Part shown: piece after piece, positions 15,818 to 26,200 of the stretch
Numbering within the stretch: the first letter of the stretch is position 1
Layout: each line of letters begins with the position of its first letter
From: JAGXTF01 sp044224315
GTDB taxonomy: Bacteria > Bacteroidota > Bacteroidia > NS11-12g > UBA955
Assembly: GCA_044224315.1 (NCBI GenBank)
Contig: JBGAKR010000010.1
Span: 1-55,910 of the forward strand
DNA: 55,910 bases
Reading direction: 5' to 3'
Program-made: the position numbers and the translations under genes
Notes under the pieces: generated by a model
What the model was told of the DNA's origin: nothing
Seen by the model: only the letters and a program-made list of their open reading frames with translations
Database searches by the model: none

Positions 15818-17302
15818 TTAAAACGTTGCACAGCCCCGCTTGCGCAAAAACATATAGGGTGTTTTTTTCTTTATAAATGGCCCAGGTAAATTGGTAATCA
15901 TTAGTCCTGCATAAATATCCGCCCCATAAATACCACGTGTAATTATCCAGGGTTTAAGGTTGCGGGTGCCAAGATAGAATTGAAAAATGTGTAGGTGCAA
16001 TCCGGCGCTGAGCTTTTGAATTTCACTTTGATAGGTAAGTGGCATCCCAATCGAAAAGTATTTATACTCATGCCGAATGGAGACTGAATATAGGTTGCTA
16101 TAATGCATATTATTGGCTTTTTTGGATCGTAAATTTTGTTGTAAAATAGCTGAAAAATAAGTGTGTTTATGAAATTGAAAATCGTAGGTAACAACTATCC
16201 TGGATGGCATTCCAGTGCTGGTTCGTTTCCCATAAGTGGTATAATTGTCTATGGATACCTCTTGCTGAAAAGTTTGTCTGATTAAATCGCGCAACTGATC
16301 TGGAGTTAAATTCTGTAAATCCTCGGGTTTAGGTAAATTAAGGTCAGAATGTATTTGAACTTGGGTGATTATTGTGCGGGTATATATCAATTTACCAAGG
16401 TCTAACAGAGATACGCCGAGCCTGAATTTGTAATCCGGATGCCGGGAGTTATAACCCCATTTTCGGCGGGTTTCTGCATTGCGGTATGTATAAGCAAAGC
16501 CAAGGTCGAGGCTGCCCGGGCCATGGGGTTGTAAAATATTCTTTCGTGGCAATAATTCGGCAAAATACAAGGAGGGTGTTTTAATTTGGATTCCCTTTGT
16601 TGGATCATAATTCATACCTCCGGTTTGGCTATGAAAATAATATCCACCCAGCGAATGATACATTAGGTAATGAAACCCTGTAAGTATTTCAGACCTGTTT
16701 TTTAATTTCCATTTACCCGATATACCGAATGTAATACCCACATATTTGTTTTCCATTATACGAATATCACCCGGCAAATTGTCTACCGTTTGAGGGTTTG
16801 GGTCTATGCCAGTTGTTTTGCCCGTTTCCATCAGACTCTTTAATTGGGCTTTCATAATGTTGGCAGGCAATCCATCTATCTTTAATTGCTGGGTTAGGTC
16901 GGTTAATACACTAAAAACCAGGTTGCCTTGTTTTATTAAAACGCCTGGCCCTGCAATGCGATTGAGGGTGTTGAGTTTAACGGTTTTAATTTTATCATTT
17001 AACACAATCCAATTCCAATCCCATTTGGGATTATCATTGACTGTACGGTATTTATCGGGTACCGAATTATTTAAAAACCGGTAAGGAGAATATGGCAATT
17101 GGATGGATAAAAAATTATTGTGCAAACTCAAATCAATGCTACCGGTTGTAAAGGCCCATTTTGCAGTCATATTGGCTGCCATGGCAGGATTTAATGTTGC
17201 TGCGGGAATAAATAAGTAATTGTCAATGCCTGCTAGCGAAGCATTTTGGGCATAAGCAGAAGTGACAAGAATGCACGTCAAGAGTATTTGTATTTTTTTC
17301 AT
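15818..17302 (-). CDS. DUF5723-type outer-membrane barrel protein
   Basis: 494 residues from the ATG at 17302, chosen because AAGGAG lies six bases upstream and the signal peptide MKKIQILLTCILVTSAYAQ begins there; a GTG at 17308 adds two residues. The body has repeated amphipathic strands, glycine and tyrosine rich, and ends in Phe, as barrel proteins do. NYLFIPAATLNPAMAANM near the start and the general layout match the DUF5723 family of Bacteroidota. Function unknown. It follows the beta-helix lipoprotein gene with only fifteen bases between them, so the two form an operon. Confidence 0.8.
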   Translation of the reverse strand: MKKIQILLTCILVTSAYAQNASLAGIDNYLFIPAATLNPAMAANMTAKWAFTTGSIDLSLHNNFLSIQLPYSPYRFLNNSVPDKYRTVNDNPKWDWNWIVLNDKIKTVKLNTLNRIAGPGVLIKQGNLVFSVLTDLTQQLKIDGLPANIMKAQLKSLMETGKTTGIDPNPQTVDNLPGDIRIMENKYVGITFGISGKWKLKNRSEILTGFHYLMYHSLGGYYFHSQTGGMNYDPTKGIQIKTPSLYFAELLPRKNILQPHGPGSLDLGFAYTYRNAETRRKWGYNSRHPDYKFRLGVSLLDLGKLIYTRTIITQVQIHSDLNLPKPEDLQNLTPDQLRDLIRQTFQQEVSIDNYTTYGKRTSTGMPSRIVVTYDFQFHKHTYFSAILQQNLRSKKANNMHYSNLYSVSIRHEYKYFSIGMPLTYQSEIQKLSAGLHLHIFQFYLGTRNLKPWIITRGIYGADIYAGLMITNLPGPFIKKKTPYMFLRKRGCATF

Positions 17303-17317
17303 AAGCACTCCTTTTTT

Positions 17318-18460
17318 TCATCGGTTGCAGTGTTTTTTTGATTTAATAAAAGTATTATTTGTATTAATATTTGGATTTATTGAAACCCTTGTACCATAGG
17401 AAGTAATAGAACAAGTACCGCTACAGTTGCTTATTGTAGATTTGTTAAGTGCCAATTGCGAATTACCAAAAACCACTATAGCACCCTGGGTAGTGTCACT
17501 GCATATTACATCTTTAATTATAGTGTAACTAATATCTGCACGGCCTGTTGAAATATTTATACCTTTCCAAGTTTGGTCGGTTATTAATGCTTGTGTTGGA
17601 TCGTTGCCAATTATTATCGGATTAAATACATTTCCTTTGCAAATTAATTTTGAATAATTGTTGTTAATCATAATCATACTTGCCGGGCCAAATTGCAATT
17701 CTACACCCGCCTCAATTATTGCATTTCCGCCATTAATCAATAATCCATCAGCCAGATAGTAGGGGAGAGGTTTTTTAATTAAAGTATCGTTGCCCGTAAT
17801 TTCTATGATATTACCAAACGGATTTTTTAAATAAATGACGTTTTTGGCATTTTGATCAAATAAACTTGGTTCTTTAAAAATGATTTTAGAATCAAGTCCG
17901 GTTTCAATAGGCACAAAGCTATGGTGTAAGTGACATCCAGCCTGGATTTCTATTGTTGAAGCATTGTCGGCTTTAATGGCTGCGCAGGAGCCGGTACCAA
18001 ATATTTCGGTATGATTCAAAACCAATTTATTTTGGTTAGTGGCAAATAAACCGGCGTTTTGTACCGTGCCGTCGCCTGCATTCATAATTTTTGTATGCAC
18101 CAAATTGCTTGGTATTTTGCCCGAAAATACAATGCCGCCCCAGCTTTTATTGCCTTTTTTTGGTTTGAAAACTACAGGATTCTGTTCAGTACCGTTGGCC
18201 AAAATAAAGCCTGAGTCTTTACAAAGTAAAATGCCACCCTGAACGATTTCTATTTCTACACCTTCTTCAATTATTAGCTCGGCAATAACTTCTAAGCCGT
18301 CTGCGCCAATACTGTAATCTGCTCCGTTTGTGTGGTTTTTAAGGATGGTTTTTAGCGTTATTTTTCGCAGCGGAATGGATTCGCTTTTGGAAAATACTTT
18401 TTTGCAACTGCTGTTTAAAACCAGTAATAAACCCAATGTGAATATTAAAACAATTTTCAT
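17318..18460 (-). CDS. Lipoprotein with right-handed beta-helix-like repeats
   Basis: A 380-residue lipoprotein: lipobox LNSSC at Cys 19 followed by KK. The body is rich in short parallel-strand repeats (VIAELIIEEGVEIEIVQGG, GIVFSGKIP, AAIKADNASTIEIQAGCH, GLLINGGNAIIEAGVELQFG), as in right-handed beta-helix proteins of the surface. No catalytic residues are recognised. AGGAG lies a few bases before the ATG. First gene of a two-gene operon with the DUF5723 barrel, which suggests a surface lipoprotein paired with an outer-membrane protein. Confidence 0.75.
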   Translation of the reverse strand: MKIVLIFTLGLLLVLNSSCKKVFSKSESIPLRKITLKTILKNHTNGADYSIGADGLEVIAELIIEEGVEIEIVQGGILLCKDSGFILANGTEQNPVVFKPKKGNKSWGGIVFSGKIPSNLVHTKIMNAGDGTVQNAGLFATNQNKLVLNHTEIFGTGSCAAIKADNASTIEIQAGCHLHHSFVPIETGLDSKIIFKEPSLFDQNAKNVIYLKNPFGNIIEITGNDTLIKKPLPYYLADGLLINGGNAIIEAGVELQFGPASMIMINNNYSKLICKGNVFNPIIIGNDPTQALITDQTWKGINISTGRADISYTIIKDVICSDTTQGAIVVFGNSQLALNKSTISNCSGTCSITSYGTRVSINPNINTNNTFIKSKKHCNR

Positions 18461-18591
18461 ACATAATCTCCTCTCTTTTTCTATTAGACGCCAAAAAATG
18501 CAAATAGTTGGAAGAAGTTAGCAAAAAAAAACGAATTATCCAAATGCCTTGACATTTGCAAGCGCATTTTTACAATAGCCTGAATGTTTAC

Positions 18592-19233
18592 TTATTTTTT
18601 TGCCAATATTTCGGCATTTAGAATGATTTGTGTGCCTTTTTTAGTAGAATTGGCAAAGTGTAACATTGCCTTAGCAACTGTGGCTGCATGCACACCTTTA
18701 TATTTTATGGGTATGATGAAAGCAAAGACCTGCATAAAAAATTTGCCTATCAATTCGCCAAATCTGAATTCTTTTCTTGGGCCTAAGAGCATACTGGGCT
18801 TAAATATTCCCAGGGAGATAAAGGGCAATGTACTTAAATCTCTCTCCATTTCAGCTTTTACTTTGGCGTAGAATATGGCAGAATCCAATGCAGATCCCAT
18901 AGAAGAAATTACCATAAATCGGGTAGCACCGGCGGCCAATGTTTCCCTGGCCAATGCCATCGGGTATCCATAGTCTACCTGCCTGAAACGTTCTTTGGTT
19001 TTGGCTTTTTTAATGGTAGTGCCTAAACAACAAAACACATCATTCGCCTTAATTCTTAATGTATCCGGATTTTCGAAATCTACAATTAATTGTTGCAGTT
19101 TGGGATTTGTTATTTCAAGGTTTTTTCGACCTATCGAAATTACTTTTTCGTAAGCATCAGATTGCAATAACAATTCTAGTAAATAACCGCCAACCTGGCC
19201 GCTGGCTCCGGCTATTAACGCAGTTCTACCCAT
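18592..19233 (-). CDS. NAD(P)-binding SDR-like protein (TIP30/YwnB type)
   Basis: 213 residues. The nucleotide-binding loop is TALIAGASGQVGGYLLELLL at 4-23; DVFCCLGTTIKKAKTKERFRQVDY and RFMVISSMGSALDSAIFYAKVKAEME (Ser, Tyr-x-x-x-Lys) match the atypical short-chain dehydrogenase family that includes human HTATIP2/TIP30. The substrate is unknown. Its start overlaps the end of menD by eight bases, so it is co-transcribed with menD, but no established step of menaquinone synthesis requires it. Confidence 0.85.
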   Translation of the reverse strand: MGRTALIAGASGQVGGYLLELLLQSDAYEKVISIGRKNLEITNPKLQQLIVDFENPDTLRIKANDVFCCLGTTIKKAKTKERFRQVDYGYPMALARETLAAGATRFMVISSMGSALDSAIFYAKVKAEMERDLSTLPFISLGIFKPSMLLGPRKEFRFGELIGKFFMQVFAFIIPIKYKGVHAATVAKAMLHFANSTKKGTQIILNAEILAKK

Positions 19234-20839
19234 GGCTTGTCGTATTTATTTCGATGATATTGGTTTCGTTTTTTTCCAATAATCCAAAAATGGTTTCCGG
19301 ATGGTGATGGTTGAGCAAATAATAGGGGATGTTGTAGTGATTGGCTATTTGTTGGGCAGTGTAACTATGCGGGGTTTTAATAAAAGCATCGAGCCTGTTT
19401 TCTTTTGAAGGTCCATCAATAAATTCAAAAATTTTACCCCCTTGATTATTTAAAATAATTATGTTCAAATTAGGTGGAATTGAATTGGTCCAAAGGGCGT
19501 TTGAATCATACAGGAAAGAAATATCACCCAAAATGCAAATGACCTTTTTATCGGGGCTTGCAAGGGCATAACCCGCCGCAGTGCTTAAGCTACCATCGAT
19601 ACCACTGGTACCACGGTTGCAAAAAACATCGGCCATAGTTTTGCCGGCCCAACCTGCATAGCGCACGGTCATGCTGTTGCCTAGCTGAAGACAAACTGTA
19701 GCATCCACATTTTTTAAAATATTTTTTACAATTTCAAATTCTGTAAATTGATATTTTTGTTGCAAGGGTAGTGGTTTATTTGACGCCTGGGTGCAGTATT
19801 CCTTCCATGCTGTATGGTACTGGGGTGTGCCCACATTTTCAAAATTTGCTACAAAAGAAAAGAAATCTGCGGGTTCAATATTCCGTGTAACGGGGTTTGT
19901 TTTAAACGGGTCGCCTGTAAATCCGCCGGTAGATAAATGCCAATGCTGCTGGGGTTTATGTTGTTGTAAAAATTGCTTTAGTTTTTTGGATGTTACCGAT
20001 AACCCAAAAGTAATCAGTAAGTCGGGTTTGAGTCTATCTGGTGCAGGTTCACTCGACATTGCGTATTCCCATCCTTCTATACCTGCATGTTGAATATTGG
20101 CATTGATATCACCAATTACCGGAATCATATGCGACACTTTTAACAATTCGTATTGCAAATGCGGATCAGGAATATGCTGGCCGGCTACAATTAATATTTT
20201 TTCGTATTTTAGTAATTCTGCATGCAAATAATTTTGATCGGTTTTGGGAAGTTGTGGCCTCAAAAAAACAAACGGACGCGAAGGTTCCGTGCTGAAAAAT
20301 GGCAATTCCAATCCTTCGTAAATGGGGTCGGCCAGTGGTACATTTATATGCACCGGACCCCGCACTGGCGAAAGGCTTTTTTCTACCGCAGTGTATATTA
20401 GTTTTTCCAGTTTAGCATCCCATTTGTTTTCATCGGGATTTTGGGCAGTTTCGCAGCTATGAATGATATGTTTTTCGAAAATGTTTTTTTGATGAATGGT
20501 TTGTCCATCCCACTGATCAATGAGGCTTTCGGGTCGGTCTGCGGTGAGTGCGATTAGCGGAACCCGCTGGTAATAGGCTTCGCAAATGGCAGGATAGAGG
20601 TTCAATACTGCGGTGCCGCTGGTACATATGACCCCACAGGGGTAGTGGCTGGCCTGTGCCATTCCCAGGGCGGCAAAAGCCGCACTGCGTTCATCGGGAA
20701 AGCTATACAGTTGAAATCCTCCATGTCGCAGCATTCCTGCTACAATGGGCGCATTTCTAGAGCCTGGAGAAATTGCCCAGTGGGTTATTCCGGCAGCGTG
20801 CAGCAAGGTTGCCAAGTGGTCCAGATACTGGCGAAGCAT
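19226..20839 (-). CDS. menD: 2-succinyl-5-enolpyruvyl-6-hydroxy-3-cyclohexene-1-carboxylate synthase
   Basis: A 537-residue thiamine-diphosphate enzyme of menaquinone synthesis that joins isochorismate and 2-oxoglutarate. Motifs: AISPGSRNAPI and FPDERSAAFAALGMA with the catalytic Glu, PCGVICTSGTAVLNLYPA, LTADRPESLIDQWDGQTIHQ, CNRGTSGIDGSLSTAAGYA, and the ThDP/magnesium motif ILGDISFLYDSNAL ... ILNNQGGKIFEF. Length fits the family. Other men genes are not in the window. It is followed by the SDR gene with an overlap; an inverted repeat separates it from the upstream MBL gene. Confidence 0.96.
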   Translation of the reverse strand: MLRQYLDHLATLLHAAGITHWAISPGSRNAPIVAGMLRHGGFQLYSFPDERSAAFAALGMAQASHYPCGVICTSGTAVLNLYPAICEAYYQRVPLIALTADRPESLIDQWDGQTIHQKNIFEKHIIHSCETAQNPDENKWDAKLEKLIYTAVEKSLSPVRGPVHINVPLADPIYEGLELPFFSTEPSRPFVFLRPQLPKTDQNYLHAELLKYEKILIVAGQHIPDPHLQYELLKVSHMIPVIGDINANIQHAGIEGWEYAMSSEPAPDRLKPDLLITFGLSVTSKKLKQFLQQHKPQQHWHLSTGGFTGDPFKTNPVTRNIEPADFFSFVANFENVGTPQYHTAWKEYCTQASNKPLPLQQKYQFTEFEIVKNILKNVDATVCLQLGNSMTVRYAGWAGKTMADVFCNRGTSGIDGSLSTAAGYALASPDKKVICILGDISFLYDSNALWTNSIPPNLNIIILNNQGGKIFEFIDGPSKENRLDAFIKTPHSYTAQQIANHYNIPYYLLNHHHPETIFGLLEKNETNIIEINTTSHG

Positions 20840-20863
20840 TGGGCAAAGATATTGGGGTTTTTA

Positions 20864-20912
20864 GGCAATTGGAATTATTTAGAAAATAGAATTCCCATTA
20901 ATTCCAATTGCC
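20864..20912 (-). terminator. 14-bp perfect inverted repeat after the MBL hydrolase gene
   Basis: GGCAATTGGAATTA (20864-20877) and TAATTCCAATTGCC (20899-20912) form a perfect stem with a 21-base loop. It begins ten bases beyond the stop of the MBL gene and 25 bases before the menD start on the minus strand. The T-run is weak, so it could be an attenuator or a protein-binding palindrome for menD instead of a terminator. Confidence 0.5.
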
Positions 20913-20922
20913 TTTTCTAAAA

Positions 20923-21576
20923 TTACTGCCAGTGTGTGCTGATAAAAAACGGATTGTTTTTTTTCTCAAATCCGATATTGGTTTTTGGCCCATGCCCGGG
21001 ATATATCACATAATCTTCGGGCAGTGTAAATAATTGTTCACGGATACTGTTGAGCAATACATCGTGATTTCCGCCTGGCAAATCGGTTCGGCCGATGCTT
21101 CCCTGGAATAGTGTATCGCCTGCAATAACCCAATGATTGGCATGGTTAATAAAAACCACGTGCCCTGGTGAGTGTCCGGGAACAAAACGCACCTCAAGTT
21201 CACCAGCTCCTAATTTAATAATTTGGCCGGCTTCAAGAAAAAAATCAGGTTCATCGGAAGGGGTGAATTGCAGGTTCCAAACTGCAGCCATTGTGACACT
21301 GCGGTCTAGCATAGGCACATCTTCTTTGTGAAGGTAATACGGAATGTTCCACAATTGTTTTACATACCAATTGCCAAAAATATGGTCGATATGGGCATGT
21401 GTACCCAATAAATATCTAGGTATTAAACCCTCACTGGTGATAAATGTTTTTAATTCATTGTTTTCGGCAGTGTCGTAGCATCCTGCATCAATTATGGCAC
21501 ATTCCAGACTCTCTGGGTCCCATACAACGTAGGTGTTTTCTTGCAGTGGATTGAATTGGAAAAAATGTATTTTCAT
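20923..21576 (-). CDS. MBL-fold metallohydrolase (glyoxalase II-like)
   Basis: 217 residues with the metal-binding motif THAHIDHIFGN (HxHxDH, about residue 59), a further His in FVPGHSPGHVVF, Asp in VIAGDTLFQGSIGR, and His in VIYPGHGPKTNIG. This is the arrangement of glyoxalase II/persulfide dioxygenase-like hydrolases. The start LQENTYVVWD region is typical of small cytosolic members (YcbL-like). The physiological thioester is not known. It is a single gene between menD and the diheme lipoprotein. Confidence 0.9.
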   Translation of the reverse strand: MKIHFFQFNPLQENTYVVWDPESLECAIIDAGCYDTAENNELKTFITSEGLIPRYLLGTHAHIDHIFGNWYVKQLWNIPYYLHKEDVPMLDRSVTMAAVWNLQFTPSDEPDFFLEAGQIIKLGAGELEVRFVPGHSPGHVVFINHANHWVIAGDTLFQGSIGRTDLPGGNHDVLLNSIREQLFTLPEDYVIYPGHGPKTNIGFEKKNNPFFISTHWQ

Positions 21577-21606
21577 GGCTGGGGTACTGATATTAATTTA
21601 TTTGAG

Positions 21607-22095
21607 CTATGGCGTCCATATTTTGGCGGTAGAAACCCCATGACAACCATTGCATGAACCTAAGGGGATGGATGAACTCATGTATTTCGTAACACCGTTT
21701 TTATTGGTAAGAGCAGGATACAGGCCTCCAATAAAATTAATGCTTTTACCTGTATAGAAATTCCCCATGTCGTCTACTGGCAAACTTAAAACCATATTCC
21801 CGGTTCCGTTCGGTCCTGTAAAAAGTTTCATGGTTCCGCCTGTTTTTACATTGTTTTGTAAACTGTCATATACTGTTCCACCCAGGGTAAAGCATCCTTC
21901 ACCCTCCCCACCGGAACGATGGCATTGCAAACAGTTTTTGCCCATATTATGACTTTCTTCTCCATCGCCTGAGCTATTGCCTTCCATACTTTTGCAATCA
22001 CCGTTTACATGCTTGCAACTGTGAAAAAAAATAGTGATGCACGCTGTTAAAAACAGAGTCAATATTGCGAATTTTCCACTTTTAAATTTATACAT
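21607..22095 (-). CDS. Diheme c-type lipoprotein
   Basis: 162 residues: hydrophobic leader ending FFHSC (lipobox, Cys 27), then CLQCH at about 55-59 and CNGCH at about 149-153, the two haem c attachment motifs. HNMGKNC precedes the first motif. The segment between resembles a small beta domain (GGTVYDSLQNNVKTGGTMKLF). Presumably an electron carrier facing the periplasm. It is immediately downstream of the RND adaptor gene (49-base gap), so it may belong to the metal-efflux locus; this link is inference. Confidence 0.8.
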   Translation of the reverse strand: MYKFKSGKFAILTLFLTACITIFFHSCKHVNGDCKSMEGNSSGDGEESHNMGKNCLQCHRSGGEGEGCFTLGGTVYDSLQNNVKTGGTMKLFTGPNGTGNMVLSLPVDDMGNFYTGKSINFIGGLYPALTNKNGVTKYMSSSIPLGSCNGCHGVSTAKIWTP

Positions 22096-22144
22096 GATTG
22101 TATGTTACAAAGTAAACAATTTTTTTATTATTCCCCAACATAAC

Positions 22145-23281
22145 TTATTCATCTCCGTTTTTCAATACCATCCAAAGGGTGTGACTTCCCTCTAAAACCA
22201 GTTGCATATGAGATAAATCCTGGGTTCCCAGTGCCGAAATTGCTGTAAATCCATTCTGAGAGATGCCCTTTTTAATTTCTACCAATTCAAAACTTTTACC
22301 GGCAGTATTTACAAAGCAATAATCTTTTTCTTCATAATGAATAATAGCGGCATCCGGAACCGTAAGGTCCCATTCGCTTTTTACCTCCGCTTCGGCATTC
22401 ATAAACATACCAGGTACCAATATTTTATCGTATTGGTTAAAATGGCAATGCATTTCTACATTCCGCTCTGAGCCAATATCTTTTCCTATTAGTATAACCT
22501 CACAATCATATTTTTTTGCCGGATTGGAATTGGTCCAGGCTTTTACTTTCTGCCCAATATGCACCAAGTCCAGGTCTTTTTCATAAACTTTCAGATTTAA
22601 ATGTATATCGGCTGGATTTACCAATTCGAATAACACATCAGTGGGATTTACAAATTTTCCAATGTTTACGTTTACTTTACTTACAAATCCTGAAATGGGG
22701 GAGTAAATAGAAATCGACCTGGAAATATTATTTTCATTCAATCCTTCTGGGTTGATGCCAATGAGTCTGAGTTTTTCTTCAATTGCTTTTTGGGCTATGC
22801 GCTGAATTTTATACTCAGATTCGGTTTGCTGTAGAATTTTATCACTTCCCGCTTTACTTTTATTTAGCTCTTTTTGTCTTTCATATTCTGCATTTAGCAT
22901 GGTTAATCGGGCATTGCCGGTTAAATAATCCTGCTGCAATTGTATGTATTGTGGATCTTCCATTGAAGCAATAATCTCACCGCGGTTTACAGGCATTCCT
23001 GGTAGCAATCGGGTACTTTTCAAATAGCCTCCTAGAGGGGCGCTCACCGATACCATATTTTGCGGGGGTACATCAATGGTTCCTGTGAGTTTTAGTACGG
23101 CTGAAAGTGTGCGTTTTTGTGCCAGTCCTATTTGCAGATTTGCATTTTTATACTGTGCATCATTCAGCACCACCGTATTGGTTTTTACGGTTGCTGTTGT
23201 ATTGTTTGTTGTATTTTTATTTCCGCAGGCTGCGAATATTAGGGCAGCACTCAGCAGCATGATTTGATTTTTGTAGTTCAT
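22145..23281 (-). CDS. RND efflux periplasmic adaptor (CusB/CzcB-like lipoprotein)
   Basis: 378 residues from ATG 23281, five bases past the stop of the RND gene; an in-frame ATG at 23314 would lie inside that gene. Signal MNYKNQIMLLSAALIFAAC is a lipobox. Membrane-fusion features follow: VSVSAPLGGYLKSTRLLPGMPVNRGEIIASMEDPQYIQLQ (lipoyl half), a helical hairpin at about 110-170, SIYSPISGFVSKVNVNIGKFVNPTDVLFELVNP (second lipoyl half) and beta-barrel. It bridges the inner-membrane pump and the outer-membrane channel. Confidence 0.93.
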   Translation of the reverse strand: MNYKNQIMLLSAALIFAACGNKNTTNNTTATVKTNTVVLNDAQYKNANLQIGLAQKRTLSAVLKLTGTIDVPPQNMVSVSAPLGGYLKSTRLLPGMPVNRGEIIASMEDPQYIQLQQDYLTGNARLTMLNAEYERQKELNKSKAGSDKILQQTESEYKIQRIAQKAIEEKLRLIGINPEGLNENNISRSISIYSPISGFVSKVNVNIGKFVNPTDVLFELVNPADIHLNLKVYEKDLDLVHIGQKVKAWTNSNPAKKYDCEVILIGKDIGSERNVEMHCHFNQYDKILVPGMFMNAEAEVKSEWDLTVPDAAIIHYEEKDYCFVNTAGKSFELVEIKKGISQNGFTAISALGTQDLSHMQLVLEGSHTLWMVLKNGDE

Positions 23282-23285
23282 TTTT

Positions 23286-26200
23286 TTAAGGATTTGAAAT
23301 TGCATTGAGTTCAATTAATGTTGTATTATATTTAAATTCCGATTCAGAATGATCTGAGTAAATGGTGAGAATTTGATTAAAAAGGGTAGCAAACTGCAAA
23401 TAGTCTATTTCCCCATTTCGGTATTGATTGCGGGCTGTTTCGAGCATAGTGGAGGCCGTGATTAGACCTGTGTTTCGATACCAGTTTATAGCATTTAGTT
23501 GGGTTTGGTATTCTTTCCAAAGTGTTTCCCATTTTAACCAAATATCCTGACGGGCCTTTTCGACCTCTAAATCCGATTTCTGAATTAAATATTCCTGGGC
23601 TTTGATTCTGTTTTTTGCAGCAGATGCCATAATGGGAATTCCAATTCCAATTTGCACCGAATTAAATCTTTTCGACAGGGTGTATTGATTGTTGTCGGCC
23701 CCGAAACCCTGTATGGTTGTGCTGTTGTAGCCAAGATCCAAACGTGGATAAAGGGCCGATTTTTGAATCTGTTTCCGGGCAATATTCAGTTGCAGGGTTT
23801 CCAATGCCAGCCTCAATTCTGGCCGCTTTGAAATAAAAGTAGTATCGATAAAAACCGGAATTGGAGTAGACTCTTCATAATCCGGGTTTGGTACCCATGG
23901 GTTGCGCGTATTTAAAAGTTTTTGAAATATTAAAATGGCATTTTCTTTTTCAGTTCGTAACTGTTTTAATTGATTATTGGCCTGAAATCTTTGTACCAAA
24001 ATAAAATCGCGTTCCAATAAATTTGTTTCACCGGATTGTAATTTGGAAGTGGCAACCTCAAGCATGGCTCCATACATAGAGTCGGCGCGCTGAAGCACGG
24101 CCTGCTTTTGCTGCAGATATACCAGGTTGTAAAACTGCTTTTGCACCTCTCGTTTTAATTCAAGGGTTTTAAACTGATAGTTGATTTCTGCAAGTTTAAA
24201 CTCACTACTTAAATAATTTCTTTTGTACCTGTAAATGATTGGAAAATCTAAAGTTTGTCGAATTCCAAATCGATTATCGGTAAATATGCTGTTAAACTGA
24301 CCATATTGACCTTCAATCTGCGTGGGGTCGGGCTCTACAGCTGTTTTTTTCATTGCTTCAAAATATTGTACATTTTTATATTCTCCTTGCAACCCAATAT
24401 TGTTTTTCAAGGCACTGTCGATGGCCGATTGCATGTTGATGGAGTTTTGTGCGGATGCAAATCCAAAAGAAAGAAGGACGATAATTACAGCCACAATATT
24501 TTTATTTCCTGTTACAGCAGGTTTGTTTTTTTGATGGAACATTATATAAATAATGGGTAATAGAAACAATGTGAGAAAGGTTGCGGTTACCAATCCTCCG
24601 ATTACGACGGTTGCAAGCGGCCGCTGAACTTCGGCTCCTGCTCCATGGCTCAATGCCATGGGTAAAAATCCGAGCGAAGCCACAGCCGCTGTCATCAACA
24701 CCGGTCTCAACCGAATTTTGGTTCCATGAATTACAATTTGTCGCAGGTCCGTCCACCCCTCAGCTTTGAGTCGGTTAAATTCAGAAATCAATACAATTCC
24801 ATTTAAAACGGCAACTCCAAAAAGCGCAATAAATCCCACCCCGGCAGATATACTAAAAGGCATACCCCTTGCTGCTAAAGAGAGTATACCTCCAATGGCA
24901 GATAACGGTATGGCAGAGTAAATTAACAAACCATCTTTGATCGATCCGAATGCAAAATAAAGAAGTAAAAAAATCAGCAATAATGAAATTGGAACCGCTA
25001 TGCCCAGGCGTTTTTTTGCAGCCTGTAAATTTTCGAATGCACCCCCATATGTTATATAATATCCGGGTGGTAAATGCAATTGTTTTTCGGCTTTTTTCTG
25101 TAATTCTTCTACAATACTTTGTACATCCCTTCCGCGTACATTAAACCCAACAATGATGCGACGTTTAGCGTCTTCGCGTTGTATCTGATTTGGACCTTCA
25201 ATAATCTCAACTTTGGCCAGTTGATTTAAAGGAATCTGATCACCGTTGGGCACAGGAATTAATAAATCCTGCACATCTTCTTTCGAATTCCGGCTATCCA
25301 TATTTAATCTTACAACCAGATCAAATCTTTTTTCTCCTTCAAAAACCTGTCCAGCCGATTGCCCTGCGAACGCTGTGTTTACTATGCGATTTATATCTTC
25401 AATATTTACCCCATATGCAGCTATGGCCTGTCTGTTATATTGTATTACTATTTGGGGTAAGCCGCCCACTGGTTCTACATAAACATCTGCAGCCCCATCA
25501 ACTTTGGCTGAAATAGCACCTAATCTTTGGGCAAAATGGGCCAGGCTGTCTAAATCCTCACCAAATATTTTGCATACAACGTCTTGTCGTGCACCGGTCA
25601 TCAATTCATTGAATCGCATTTGCACCGGAAATTGAAAACCAAAGGAAACACCGGGAATATCAGCCAGTTTTTTTCCCATTTTTTCGGCCAGTTCATCAAA
25701 TGTTTCGGCGCTGGTCCACTCAGATTTGTCTTTTAAAATCACCATTAAATCCTGGGCCTCAATGGGCATAGGATCGGTGGGTATTTCGCCCGAACCAATT
25801 TTTCCTACTACTTTAATTACTTCCGGAAAATTATCCTTTAAAACTGTGGCGGCTTTTTTAGTAGTTTCCATACTTAATTTTAAATTACTACCGGTTAATA
25901 TCCGGGTTTCTATGGCAAAATCTCCTTCTTCTAATTCAGGTATAAATTCACCACCTATTTGTGTTACAACAAGGGCAGAAATAATGAGCAGGCTTATAGA
26001 AATGCCCAAAACTAGTTTGGTTTTTTGTAAAAAAATACCCAGGAAATGCTGATAAAATTTTTCGATTTTACCCATCATACGATCAGAAAAAGTGGGTTTA
26101 TGGCTCACCTTTTTACTTAAAAACCAGGCACTCATCATGGGTACATAGGTAAGCGATAAAACAAAGGCACCAAGCAGGGCAAATGTTACTGTCTGAGCCA

